From: Cupriavidus pauculus
GTDB taxonomy: Bacteria > Pseudomonadota > Gammaproteobacteria > Burkholderiales > Burkholderiaceae
Assembly (NCBI RefSeq): GCF_008693385.1
Contig: NZ_CP044067.1
Location: 1,862,501-1,926,500 of the forward strand
Length of the DNA stretch: 64,000 nucleotides
Direction of reading: 5' to 3'
Below are positions 27,079 through 35,104 of the stretch, piece by piece. A model generated the notes under the pieces. That model had not been told where the DNA came from and ran no database searches. It saw only the letters and a list, made by a program, of their open reading frames with translations. A program made the translations under genes and the position numbers. Every line of letters starts with the position of its first letter. The first letter of the stretch is position 1.

Positions 27079-27984
27079 ATGGCCACCATCCTCTTGCTCG
27101 AGCCTCACCCGCTGTTGCGCCTTGGACTTCGTCACCTGCTTGCCCAGGCGCACATGCCCGGAGATCTGATCGACGTTGATCCGGCCGTGCTGGCCGATCC
27201 CGACCCCTGGACCAGCCACGCGGATCTGTTGATCTATGGGCTGCCGACCGATGCCGCCGCCGGCTGGGACACGCTGGCAACCTATTGCCGCCAGCTGTCG
27301 CCGCAGCGTGTGCTCGTGCTTGCCGAACATGTGCCGCCGGCCCTGCCGGAGGGCGGATTGCCCGATGCCGTGCGCGGACTGCTGGCAAAGTCGTGCAGTG
27401 CCGATGCGCTGGAAGCCGCGATCCGGCTGGTGCTGGCTGGCGGGGAGTGCTTCCCGTCGCAACTGCCCGCGATGCGCTGGGGCGATCTGCACCTTGGACA
27501 ACAAGCGATGCAGCAGCCAGGCCAGTTCATCGCCGGGACGCCGTCGCGCCAGATGCCTGCTTCGGAGCCGCGTCATCCGTCAGCCCCGATCGTCGTGCCG
27601 CTGCACAGCGTGGCTACCACGCACGGCGAGCTGCCCGTCGCGGAAGCGCATGGACGCGCCGCCGCGGTGCCGCCGGAAACGCCGGCCGCCGGCGCGCACC
27701 TGCTCAATATCACGGAGCGTCAATATGAAGTGCTCGCGCTGCTTGCCCGCGGTTATCCGATCAAGACGGTCAGCCGGCTGCTGAACATCTCGGTGGCGAC
27801 CGCCAAGACGCATGCGTGCACGCTGTATCAACGCCTGCATGTGCGTAACAAGGGCGAGGCCGTCTACGTCGCGCTGCAGCGCGGTGCCACGCTGAACTGG
27901 GCCGGCCCGACGGCTACGCCGCGTCCCGGCTCGTCCTCCGCACCGGCAGTCATGCCGCTGCGGGAGGCCTGCGAAGCGGCCTGA
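27079..27984 (+). CDS. LuxR/NarL-type regulator with a degenerate receiver domain
   Basis: 301 residues. The N-terminal 120 residues fold like a receiver (MATILLLEPHPLLRLGLRHL), but the phosphoacceptor strand reads ADLLIYGLP with no aspartate at its end. A long linker rich in Pro and Ala follows. The C-terminal LuxR-type helix-turn-helix is complete: NITERQYEVLALLARGYPIK and VATAKTHACTLYQRLHV. It should bind DNA independently of phosphorylation. A second receiver-like gene without a DNA-binding domain lies 318 bp downstream on the same strand. Confidence 0.82.
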   Translation: MATILLLEPHPLLRLGLRHLLAQAHMPGDLIDVDPAVLADPDPWTSHADLLIYGLPTDAAAGWDTLATYCRQLSPQRVLVLAEHVPPALPEGGLPDAVRGLLAKSCSADALEAAIRLVLAGGECFPSQLPAMRWGDLHLGQQAMQQPGQFIAGTPSRQMPASEPRHPSAPIVVPLHSVATTHGELPVAEAHGRAAAVPPETPAAGAHLLNITERQYEVLALLARGYPIKTVSRLLNISVATAKTHACTLYQRLHVRNKGEAVYVALQRGATLNWAGPTATPRPGSSSAPAVMPLREACEAA

Positions 27985-28302
27985 CATTGCGCGAACCGAC
28001 GCGGTGTCCGATGCCCCGCGTTCAGCTGTCTACATCATCCTGCGCCGCCGTCTCATCCGTTTGCATGAGGCGGCGGCGCTTGTACGTTGCTAGTTTGTGA
28101 AGGAGCAGGACGCGCGGATCGATGCGCGAGATCAGCCCGATAACAACGATCAGACGAAGAAAGCCCAGACGCAGAACGATTGGCCTCAACCCGGCACGAT
28201 CCGATACCGCCACCATGCCGCACGCCGATATCCGGATGCCGATCATGAACGGGGAATGGCAGGCACACCAAGCCACGCCATTCCACCCTCGCCGAATGCT
28301 CG
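27985..28302. other. Intergenic region with a strong hairpin
   Basis: No gene supported. A 15-bp stem with one G-T type mismatch (28042-28056 against 28065-28079, loop of eight) lies 58 bp beyond the regulator stop. It has no T run, so it is a weak terminator candidate or an mRNA-stabilising structure. Confidence 0.5.
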
Positions 28303-28812
28303 ATGACGACCTACCTGATCGCCAGCAACGAGATGATGTGCCGTATCCTTGCGCGCCGCATGGAAGGACAAGACCTGCCCATGCCCGTGCTGTGGCGCAC
28401 GCCGGACTGGCTTGCCGATGACACCGATGACGAGTGGGCGGCCTCGGGCCACACCGTCGATATCGCCCTGGTCGACTGCAGCGGGGTGGACGAGGACCCG
28501 CGCGCGCTGCTCGATCTCGTACGCACCCGGCTTGCACCGCGCCGATGGCTCGTCCTGTCGGATGCGCTCGATGCGGGCCTGATGTTCCATGCCGCGCGCC
28601 TCGGTGCGAGCGGCTGCCTCGCGGTGCCCGCACCGGTCGAACTGGTCTGTGCGGCGGCCTCGCTCGCATGGGCTGGCGGCCAGTGTTTTCCGCGCACTGC
28701 GCTGACGCTGCTGCGCGAGCACAACCGTCAGGCTGATCCGCCCCCTGTACTCCACTCATCCATCGGCAGCGTACATGCCGGCGGCCCCGACGGCTCTACT
28801 GCGATGGGATGA
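28303..28812 (+). CDS. Stand-alone receiver-like protein
   Basis: 169 residues with the same layout as the receiver half of the previous regulator: TTYLIASNEMMCRILARRM at the start, DIALVDCSGVDED near residues 53-65 and CLAVPAPVELVCAAASLAWAGGQCFPRTAL. The last segment closely parallels LLAKSCSADALEAAIRLVLAGGECFPSQL in the 27079 gene, so the two are paralogues. This one has lost the DNA-binding domain; the sequence ends in a short disordered tail. The ribosome site is weak. It may be a truncated copy or a partner that pairs with the full-length regulator. Confidence 0.6.
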   Translation: MTTYLIASNEMMCRILARRMEGQDLPMPVLWRTPDWLADDTDDEWAASGHTVDIALVDCSGVDEDPRALLDLVRTRLAPRRWLVLSDALDAGLMFHAARLGASGCLAVPAPVELVCAAASLAWAGGQCFPRTALTLLREHNRQADPPPVLHSSIGSVHAGGPDGSTAMG

Positions 28813-28902
28813 AGGCGCGCGACCCTCGAAAGGGCTATGCTGAACTCGCCCGTCGAAAGAAGCTGGTACAGAGGCCAGTCGGCGCGGGAAGCAGGGGGTC
28901 GT

Positions 28903-29268
28903 ATGGAACGCGGTTTGGATATCCTGGTCGTCCACGGGTTCGCCGTGCGCGAGGGCCGGGGAAAATGGGCATGCTGCTACGAGATCCGGCTCGCCATCGT
29001 CAGTGGCGAGCCGCTGTTGTTATATCGGGGCGAATTGCATGGACGACGGTATCCGACCGAGGCCGCGGCGATCGTCGCGGCCTGCGAGATCGGTGAGCGC
29101 GAGGCGACCCGGCATGTGGAGCGCGCCCGCGCGATGATCGTGGCATGGTCTCATCCGGCCTCGCCTCATCCGGGCTTGCCACATCCCCAGGCGGTCGATC
29201 GCGCGGCGTCTCCCGACGGCCTGTCGCCCTCCGACATTCCGCCGCGTTACGATACCCCGGCGCGTTGA
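28903..29268 (+). CDS. Hypothetical protein
   Basis: 121 residues. The N-terminal 75 residues look folded: ILVVHGFAVREGRGKWACCY, EIRLAIVSGEPLLLYRGEL and YPTEAAAIVAACEIGEREA, a beta-beta-beta-alpha pattern. The C-terminal 35 residues are Pro/His/Ser-rich and disordered. CAGGGGG precedes the ATG at 28903 by four bases; an upstream in-frame ATG (28837) has no such site. No family recognised. The hairpin at 29285-29315 probably ends its mRNA. Confidence 0.65.
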   Translation: MERGLDILVVHGFAVREGRGKWACCYEIRLAIVSGEPLLLYRGELHGRRYPTEAAAIVAACEIGEREATRHVERARAMIVAWSHPASPHPGLPHPQAVDRAASPDGLSPSDIPPRYDTPAR

Positions 29269-29284
29269 GCGCGCACCAAAAAAG

Positions 29285-29318
29285 AAGCCCGCCGACCGGG
29301 GGACCATGCGGGCTTTGA
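29285..29318. terminator. Intrinsic terminator, best on the minus strand
   Basis: Inverted repeat AAGCCCGC / GCGGGCTT around a 15-base loop. On the minus strand the stem is followed by CTTTTTTGG, a good T run; on the plus strand the tail is weak. It closes the small gene at 28903-29268. Confidence 0.5.
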
Positions 29319-29488
29319 AATGTCCGTCCATGTGGAATGGGCGGACATTACCTTGAGCATATCGAATCCACTCTGGGTGCTCTATCAACCAGAAGACGCA
29401 TGCGCGACGGGCATCTCATCCCCGATGTCCTTCGTCCGAAGTTCATCATATCCACGCGGCGCGACGACATGAACGTATTGAACCTGAC

Positions 29489-30100
29489 ATGAAATGGCAT
29501 CTGGTTTCCTTTCTCGGCGAGTCCGCGTTCCTCATCCCATGCGCGGCATTCCTCTACGGCTGGCTGCGATGGCGAGGCGCCACCGACGTCGCGCGCCACT
29601 GGCTGTTCGCGTTCTCCGCCATCGCGGCACTGGTGCTTGCCTCGAAGCTCGCGTTCATGGGATGGGGCATCGGCAGCGAGCGCATGAACTTCACCGGCTT
29701 CTCGGGCCACGCCGTGATGGCGGCTTCGATCCTGCCGGTGCTGCTGTATCTGGCCGTGCCCGCCAGCCGCCCGAGGCTGGGATCGCTGGCGGCGCTAGCC
29801 GGCGTGCTGATCGCGCTTGCCGTGGGCGTGTCGCGGCTGAAGCTCGGCGCGCATTCGGTCTCCGAAGTCGCGAGTGGCCTTGCACTCGGCTTCTGCGTCA
29901 GCGTGCCGTTCATCATGCGCCGTGGCGTACCCCGAGGCGCGATGACGATGGCGCTCGTATCGGCGGCACTCGCCACACTGCTGGTCCTGCCGGTGGGCCG
30001 CCTCGCCGGTGTGACCCACGTGTGGGTGCAGGACCTCGCCACGTTCCTGTCCGGACGCGATCGCCCCTATGAGCGGGGCGAGTGGTCCTCGTTCTTGTAG
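29489..30100 (+). CDS. PAP2-family membrane phosphatase
   Basis: 203 residues with about six hydrophobic helices. The second and third PAP2 motifs are present: FSGHAVMA and VSRLKLGAHSVSEV, the latter with Glu where Asp is usual. The first motif (Lys...Arg-Pro) is not clear. Such enzymes dephosphorylate undecaprenyl pyrophosphate or other lipid phosphates on the outer face of the inner membrane. It lies upstream of the initiating sugar-phosphate transferase gene in the same direction, so recycling of the polysaccharide lipid carrier is a reasonable inference. Confidence 0.8.
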   Translation: MKWHLVSFLGESAFLIPCAAFLYGWLRWRGATDVARHWLFAFSAIAALVLASKLAFMGWGIGSERMNFTGFSGHAVMAASILPVLLYLAVPASRPRLGSLAALAGVLIALAVGVSRLKLGAHSVSEVASGLALGFCVSVPFIMRRGVPRGAMTMALVSAALATLLVLPVGRLAGVTHVWVQDLATFLSGRDRPYERGEWSSFL

Positions 30101-30211
30101 GATCGGCGGCGCTCCACGCACGCCAACGTGTGTGCGCCCGCTAACAGACGCTCCGGGACGCGTGCGCAACCATGACCCAGATAGAAATCCCGCAAGGGTT
30201 TGGGAGCGGTC

Positions 30212-31615
30212 ATGGCATCGAACTGGAATGTTGCCGCCGAGCGGCGTACGGCGCTTCACTACCTCTACAGACTCGGCGACGCGGTGTTGATCGCGGCCAG
30301 CGGCGTCATCGTAGGCGAGCTGCATTTTCCGGGAGGGCTGCAACAGGCCAACGCCGTTCACGGTTTTCTCACCATGCTGTGCGCGCTCGGCGCGCTGGTG
30401 GTGTTTCCCGCATTCGGCCTCTACGACTCGTGGCGTGGCCGTAGCCAGGCCGTGCTGGCGCTGCGCACCGGTGCCGCGTGGGCCACGGTGTTCCTGACAG
30501 CGCTGATGGGAACGTTTCTGATCCATCAGATCGGGCATGTGTCGCGGATCTGGTCGATGGGCTGGTTCCTGACCTCGTCCGCCGCGCTGCTGGCGGGGCG
30601 CGTGATCATGTTCCGCATGCTGGCCAACGTCCGCGAGCAGGGCATCAACGCCAAGCGTGTGCTGATCTTCGGCTATGGGCCGCTCGGCCGGGAGATGTAC
30701 CTGCGCGTCCAGCAGATTCGCGCCGCGGGCTATCGCGTGGTGGGCATCTACGACGAGTCGTCGCAGGCGATTCCCGCCAACGTGGCGACATTGCGCACGA
30801 TGGACGACGTGAACCAGTTCGTGCACAGCGAGGGCGTGCGCGAGATCTGGCTGACGCTGCCGATGGCCGCGTGCCGCGACCTGTCCGATGTGGTGCGCCA
30901 GTTCCGCAATGAGCTGATCGATATTCGCTGGGTGCCCGATGTCGCGTCCGTGGAACTGCTGGGCCATCGCTTCAGCGACTTCATGGGGCTGCCCGTCATC
31001 GATCTGAACGCGCCGCCCGTGTCGGGCATCACCGGCGTGCTCAAGGCAAGCTTCGACCGCATCTTCGCCCTGGCCGCCATCGTCGGACTCTCCCCGCTCC
31101 TGTTGGTGATCGCCGTGCTCGTGAAGCTGTCGTCTCCGGGCCCCGTGCTGTTCCGTCAGCTGCGGCTGGGCATCGATGGCCGGCAGTTCCATGTCTACAA
31201 GTTCCGCAGCATGAAGATGCACGAGGACACCGGTGTGACGCAGGCATGCCGCGGCGATGCGCGCGTCACGCGCGTGGGCGCATTCCTGCGGCGCACGAGC
31301 CTCGACGAATTGCCGCAATTCTTCAACGTGCTGCGTGGCGAGATGTCGGTGGTCGGACCGCGTCCGCATGCGATGGAGCACAACGAGATCTACCGCGAAC
31401 TGATCGACCGCTACATGCTGCGCCATCGCGTCAAGCCGGGCATCACGGGCTGGGCGCAGATCAACGGGCTGCGCGGGCAGACCGACACGGTCGAGAAGAT
31501 GCGCCGCCGCATCGAGTTCGACATCTATTACATCCAGCACTGGTCGTTCCAGCTCGACCTTCGCATCATCCTTCGTACCGCCCTGCATGGCTGGGCCGGT
31601 GCCACCGCTTACTGA
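30212..31615 (+). CDS. Undecaprenyl-phosphate sugar-phosphotransferase (WcaJ/GumD-like)
   Basis: Starts repeat-unit assembly by moving a hexose 1-phosphate, usually glucose, onto undecaprenyl phosphate at the inner membrane. The 467-residue protein has four to five N-terminal membrane helices and a nucleotide-binding-like middle ([20 protein letters not shown]). The C-terminal catalytic domain has [53 protein letters not shown] and [16 protein letters not shown] lies five bases before the ATG at 30212. It begins the main run of plus-strand polysaccharide genes. Confidence 0.93.
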   Translation: MASNWNVAAERRTALHYLYRLGDAVLIAASGVIVGELHFPGGLQQANAVHGFLTMLCALGALVVFPAFGLYDSWRGRSQAVLALRTGAAWATVFLTALMGTFLIHQIGHVSRIWSMGWFLTSSAALLAGRVIMFRMLANVREQGINAKRVLIFGYGPLGREMYLRVQQIRAAGYRVVGIYDESSQAIPANVATLRTMDDVNQFVHSEGVREIWLTLPMAACRDLSDVVRQFRNELIDIRWVPDVASVELLGHRFSDFMGLPVIDLNAPPVSGITGVLKASFDRIFALAAIVGLSPLLLVIAVLVKLSSPGPVLFRQLRLGIDGRQFHVYKFRSMKMHEDTGVTQACRGDARVTRVGAFLRRTSLDELPQFFNVLRGEMSVVGPRPHAMEHNEIYRELIDRYMLRHRVKPGITGWAQINGLRGQTDTVEKMRRRIEFDIYYIQHWSFQLDLRIILRTALHGWAGATAY

Positions 31616-31674
31616 GAGACACCGGGCGGCAGCAGGTCGCCGTCCGGCGCGCAGACCATCAGCAGAGGAAATCC

Positions 31675-31926
31675 ATGAAGACAACGATCCGCAAGATTCT
31701 TGGCGACGTCGGACGGCTCGACGTGCCGCCGGCCTCCCTGGCCGACGACGACGATCTCTACGCGGCCGGACTGTCGTCGCTGGCCACCGTGCATGTCATG
31801 CTCGCCCTCGAGAACGCGTTCGATATCGAGATTCCCGACCAGATGCTGACGCGCCAGCTGTTCCGCAGCATCGATTCGCTGGCCGGCGCGGTGTCGGCGA
31901 TCCGGCAGCGCCAGGAGGCTGCGTGA
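31675..31926 (+). CDS. Acyl carrier protein
   Basis: Small carrier of 83 residues that holds an acyl or aminoacyl group on a phosphopantetheine arm. The attachment site is AAGLSSLATV, with serine 35 in the DSL-like position after LYAAG. The helix II and III segments (VHVMLALENAFDIEIPDQML) are typical ACP. AGAGGAA precedes the ATG. Its stop overlaps the GTG start of the dehydrogenase gene (GTGA). Next to a SerRS-like amino acid ligase it is most likely an aminoacyl carrier, not a fatty-acid ACP. Confidence 0.92.
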   Translation: MKTTIRKILGDVGRLDVPPASLADDDDLYAAGLSSLATVHVMLALENAFDIEIPDQMLTRQLFRSIDSLAGAVSAIRQRQEAA

Positions 31927-33149
31927 GCGCCGTGGCCCGGATCGCGCTCGCGCACGCGAACCCCGGTGACGCCATCGCTTCCAGTGCGGCCGCGGACGCC
32001 CTGTTTGCCGGCGCGCGTGCCGCGGCCGCCGTCGCGGCTCAGCACGCGGACGCGGTCGATCGTGACGCGCGCTTTCCCGAAGAAGCGTTTGCCGCGCTGC
32101 GCGAGCAGAAGCTGCTGGGCGCCATGGTACCTGTCACGCTGGGTGGCGCGGGGGCATCGCTGGCGACAGTCTCCAGGATCTGCCGCATCCTCGGGGAGGC
32201 ATGCGCGGCAACCGGCATGATCTACGCGATGCATCAGATCCAGGTGGCCTGCGTCGTGGAGCACGGTGGCGGCAGTGCATGGCATGACGGTCTGCTGGCG
32301 CGCGTGGCGGGCGAGCAGCTGCTGCTGGCTTCGGCGACTTCGGAAGAAGCGATCGGCGGCGCGTTGCGCACCAGCGGTTGCGCGGTGAGTGCCGATGGCG
32401 ACCGCTTCCATCTGCTCAAGATGGCACCCACCATTTCCTATGGCGCGCATGCGGACGGCATTCTCGTCACGGCGCGACGCCACGCGGATGCGGCGCCGTC
32501 GGACCAGGTGCTGGTCTGCGCCATGAAACAGGACTACACGCTGCAGAGCCTCAACACATGGGACACGCTGGGCATGCGTGGTACCTGCAGCAACGGTTTT
32601 CGGCTGGAAGCGACGGGCGACGTCGCACAGATCATGCCGGTGCCCTTCAACGAGATTGCGGACGGCACGATGACGCCCGTTTCGCACATCGTCTGGGGTG
32701 CGCTGTGGCTGGGCGTGGCCACCGATGCCGTGGCGCGTGCCAAGACGTTCTTTCAGGGGCAGGCGCGCGCGCGTCCCGGCTCCCTGCCGCCATCGGGTGC
32801 CCGTGTGGCCGAGGCGGTCGGCGTGCTGCAGCTGATGGAGGCGCGGCTCGAGATGGCGCTCTCGCATCAGCAGGCGCGGCATCGGGCCGATGGCGGCTCC
32901 GAGGGGGGGTCCGTCTCCGCGGCGTTCGCGCTGGCCGCGGAAATGAATGGCCTCAAGACCTCGCTCTCCGCGCTGGCCTTGCAGGCCGCGCAGCAGGCCC
33001 TGATGGTCTGCGGCATGGCTGGCTACAAGCAAGGCACGCCCTTCAGCCTGGGCCGCCAGCTGCGCGACCTGTGGTCGGCCCCGCTGATGATCAACAACGA
33101 CCGCATCCAGGCCAACACGGCCAACCTGCTGCTCGCGGATCGTTCCTGA
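31923..33149 (+). CDS. Acyl-CoA dehydrogenase-family flavoprotein
   Basis: 408 residues, starting with GTG that overlaps the ACP stop codon. N-terminal helical domain RFPEEAFAALREQKLLGAMV and GGAGASLATVSRICRILGEA; middle beta domain with ISYGAHADGILVTARRH and NTWDTLGMRGTCSNGF; C-terminal helical domain with the FAD-contact end MVCGMAGYKQGTPFSLGRQL. It should oxidise an acyl thioester using FAD. Coupling to the ACP and the amino acid ligase suggests the substrate is the carrier-bound aminoacyl or acyl group, as with dehydrogenases acting on prolyl-carrier proteins. That step is inference. Confidence 0.88.
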   Translation: MSAVARIALAHANPGDAIASSAAADALFAGARAAAAVAAQHADAVDRDARFPEEAFAALREQKLLGAMVPVTLGGAGASLATVSRICRILGEACAATGMIYAMHQIQVACVVEHGGGSAWHDGLLARVAGEQLLLASATSEEAIGGALRTSGCAVSADGDRFHLLKMAPTISYGAHADGILVTARRHADAAPSDQVLVCAMKQDYTLQSLNTWDTLGMRGTCSNGFRLEATGDVAQIMPVPFNEIADGTMTPVSHIVWGALWLGVATDAVARAKTFFQGQARARPGSLPPSGARVAEAVGVLQLMEARLEMALSHQQARHRADGGSEGGSVSAAFALAAEMNGLKTSLSALALQAAQQALMVCGMAGYKQGTPFSLGRQLRDLWSAPLMINNDRIQANTANLLLADRS

Positions 33150-33160
33150 CGGAGACAGAC

Positions 33161-34120
33161 ATGGATGTACAAGCACTGACAGACGTGAAGCCGGTCGGTG
33201 GCGCGGGCGATGCGGCACAGCCGACGTTCCTGCGCCGGCTGCTGGACGCGGGACTTCTGATCGAGTCCGGCGTGCCGGGCCTGTACGGGCGCAGCGCGGT
33301 GTTCGAAGCCATTGCCGACGGCCTGAACGCGGCCGTCACGCGGATGGGCGCGGACCAGCACGCCGAAGTGCTGCGCTTTCCGCCGGCCATGGGCCAGCAG
33401 GACTTCGAGACCAGCGAGTACCTCAAGAGCTTTCCGCAACTCGCGGGCACGGTGCACAGTTTCTGCGGCGACGATCGTGGCCATCATCGGCTGCTTGCCC
33501 GGCTCGAGGACAAGGAGGACTGGACCGACCAGCAGGCGCCGACGGGCGTGGTACTGACGCCCGCCGCGTGCTATCCGGTCTATCCGGTGATTGCCCGGCG
33601 CGGAGCGCTGCCGGACGACGGCAAGGTGGTGGATGTGCTGTCGTACTGCTATCGCCACGAGCCATCGCTCGAGCCTACCCGCATGCAGCTGTTCCGGATG
33701 CGCGAGTTCGTCTGCCTTGGCACGCCGGAGCAGATCGTCGCGTTCCGCGAGCGCTGGATGGCGCGCGGGCAGGCATTCGGCCGCGCGCTGCAACTGCCCG
33801 TCGAACTCGATATCGCCAACGATCCGTTCTTCGGCCGCGGCGGCAAGATCGTGGCGGACAGCCAGCGCGAACAGAAGCTCAAGTTCGAACTGCTGATTCC
33901 GGTCAACGACGGTGCCGGGCCGACGGCATGCATGAGCTTCAACTACCACATGGACCATTTCGGAGAGCTCTGGCACATCGCATTGCCCGACGGTGGCGTC
34001 GCGCATACCGGCTGTGTGGGTTTCGGCATCGAACGCCTCACGCTGGCGCTGCTGCGCCACCATGGGCTCGATCCCTCGCGCTGGCCACAGGCAGTACGGG
34101 AAACGCTGGGAGGCGTGTGA
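33161..34120 (+). CDS. Amino acid:[carrier protein] ligase, SerRS-like
   Basis: Class II synthetase-like enzyme of 319 residues that activates a small amino acid with ATP and loads it on the carrier protein phosphopantetheine, not on tRNA. There is no tRNA-binding domain. Class II motifs: RHEPSLEPTRMQLFRMREFV (motif 2) and GCVGFGIERLTLALL (motif 3). The zinc ligands Cys137, Glu182 and Cys285 have the spacing I recall for the characterised Bradyrhizobium Gly:CP ligase and archaeal-type SerRS. GGAGA precedes the ATG. The adjacent ACP gene supports the call. Glycine or alanine is the likely amino acid from the family, not from this sequence. Confidence 0.9.
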   Translation: MDVQALTDVKPVGGAGDAAQPTFLRRLLDAGLLIESGVPGLYGRSAVFEAIADGLNAAVTRMGADQHAEVLRFPPAMGQQDFETSEYLKSFPQLAGTVHSFCGDDRGHHRLLARLEDKEDWTDQQAPTGVVLTPAACYPVYPVIARRGALPDDGKVVDVLSYCYRHEPSLEPTRMQLFRMREFVCLGTPEQIVAFRERWMARGQAFGRALQLPVELDIANDPFFGRGGKIVADSQREQKLKFELLIPVNDGAGPTACMSFNYHMDHFGELWHIALPDGGVAHTGCVGFGIERLTLALLRHHGLDPSRWPQAVRETLGGV

Positions 34121-35104
34121 ATGTACGGTGACGGCAAGGCTCGTACACGCGGCGGGACGCGCGCACTGTTCGGGGGAAACCCCGTGTGGTCGCACGTCAA
34201 TCGCCATATCGATCTCTGGGTCGAGCTGCTGCACGGATGGAACTTCGAGCCCATCGCGGCCTTGCCATTCACCGTCACGCTCGACTTCGAAGGCGACCAG
34301 TTCACGTCGTCGAACATTCCGTCGGCCGATCTCGAGCGCCTCTACGGCATCGTGCAGGACGAGCTGTCGACCTATGGATCGCTCGAGGCGCATGTGGCCG
34401 CGCAGACGAACCGAGGCAACGCGGTGCTGCTCGAGGTCGACAACTACCAGCTGCCGCAGCCGCCGGGCGCCTATCGCCGGCAGCACGCGCGCTCCTGCAT
34501 CGCGATCGACGTGCTCGTGCCGGAAGCCACCGCGGTGGGCTACTACCACCACGACGGCTACCACACGGCCAGCGGCGACGACTACATGTCCATCTTCCGC
34601 CTGCCCGGCAACGATGCCATGTGGGGCACCACGACGTTCCCGCACGCGGAGGTGGTGCGGCGGCGCTTCGAGGCGCCGAGCTCCGACGAACTCGTGCGCG
34701 TCTCGCTCCAGCTCCTGCGCGGTCATCTGGGACGGCGTCCCCGGTCGAATCCGATCGAGGCGTTTCGCGCCGCGTTTCCCGCGCATCTCGAGCGGCTGAT
34801 GTCGTGCGGCGAACCCACGTTCCAGGCCTATGCCGCGAGCGTGCTGCGCCAGCTCGGCGCGAACTTCGAACTGCTGGGCTGCTACCTGCGCTGGCTCGTC
34901 ATGAATGGCCAGGTGCTGCCCGATACGGTGGCCGAGTCTTGCTACACGATGGCGTCGGAGGCGATGGTCATGCAGTTCCGCCTGATGCGCGCCGTCATCA
35001 GCCACAAGACCGATAGCTGCGAAGACTGCCTGGAGCAGCTCGAACTGGCCTACCGGGGCACCGTGCCGGCACTGGCCGCTTATTTCGGGGAGACTGTCTC
35101 ATGA
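34121..35104 (+). CDS. DUF1839-family protein, possible aminoacyl or acyl transferase
   Basis: 327 residues starting on the base after the ligase stop. It is soluble and has no signal peptide. Conserved-looking segments shared with its paralogue at 38869-39894 are HIDLWVELLHGWNFEP, ALPFTVTLDFEGDQFT, VLLEVDNYQLP and QLGANFELLGCYLRWL. A Cys pair lies near the end (SCEDCLEQLELAY). DUF1839 genes travel with SerRS-like ligases and carrier proteins, so transfer of the carrier-bound amino acid to an acceptor is a reasonable guess, but no activity is known to me. Its stop overlaps the start of the GH2 gene (ATGA). Confidence 0.85.
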   Translation: MYGDGKARTRGGTRALFGGNPVWSHVNRHIDLWVELLHGWNFEPIAALPFTVTLDFEGDQFTSSNIPSADLERLYGIVQDELSTYGSLEAHVAAQTNRGNAVLLEVDNYQLPQPPGAYRRQHARSCIAIDVLVPEATAVGYYHHDGYHTASGDDYMSIFRLPGNDAMWGTTTFPHAEVVRRRFEAPSSDELVRVSLQLLRGHLGRRPRSNPIEAFRAAFPAHLERLMSCGEPTFQAYAASVLRQLGANFELLGCYLRWLVMNGQVLPDTVAESCYTMASEAMVMQFRLMRAVISHKTDSCEDCLEQLELAYRGTVPALAAYFGETVS

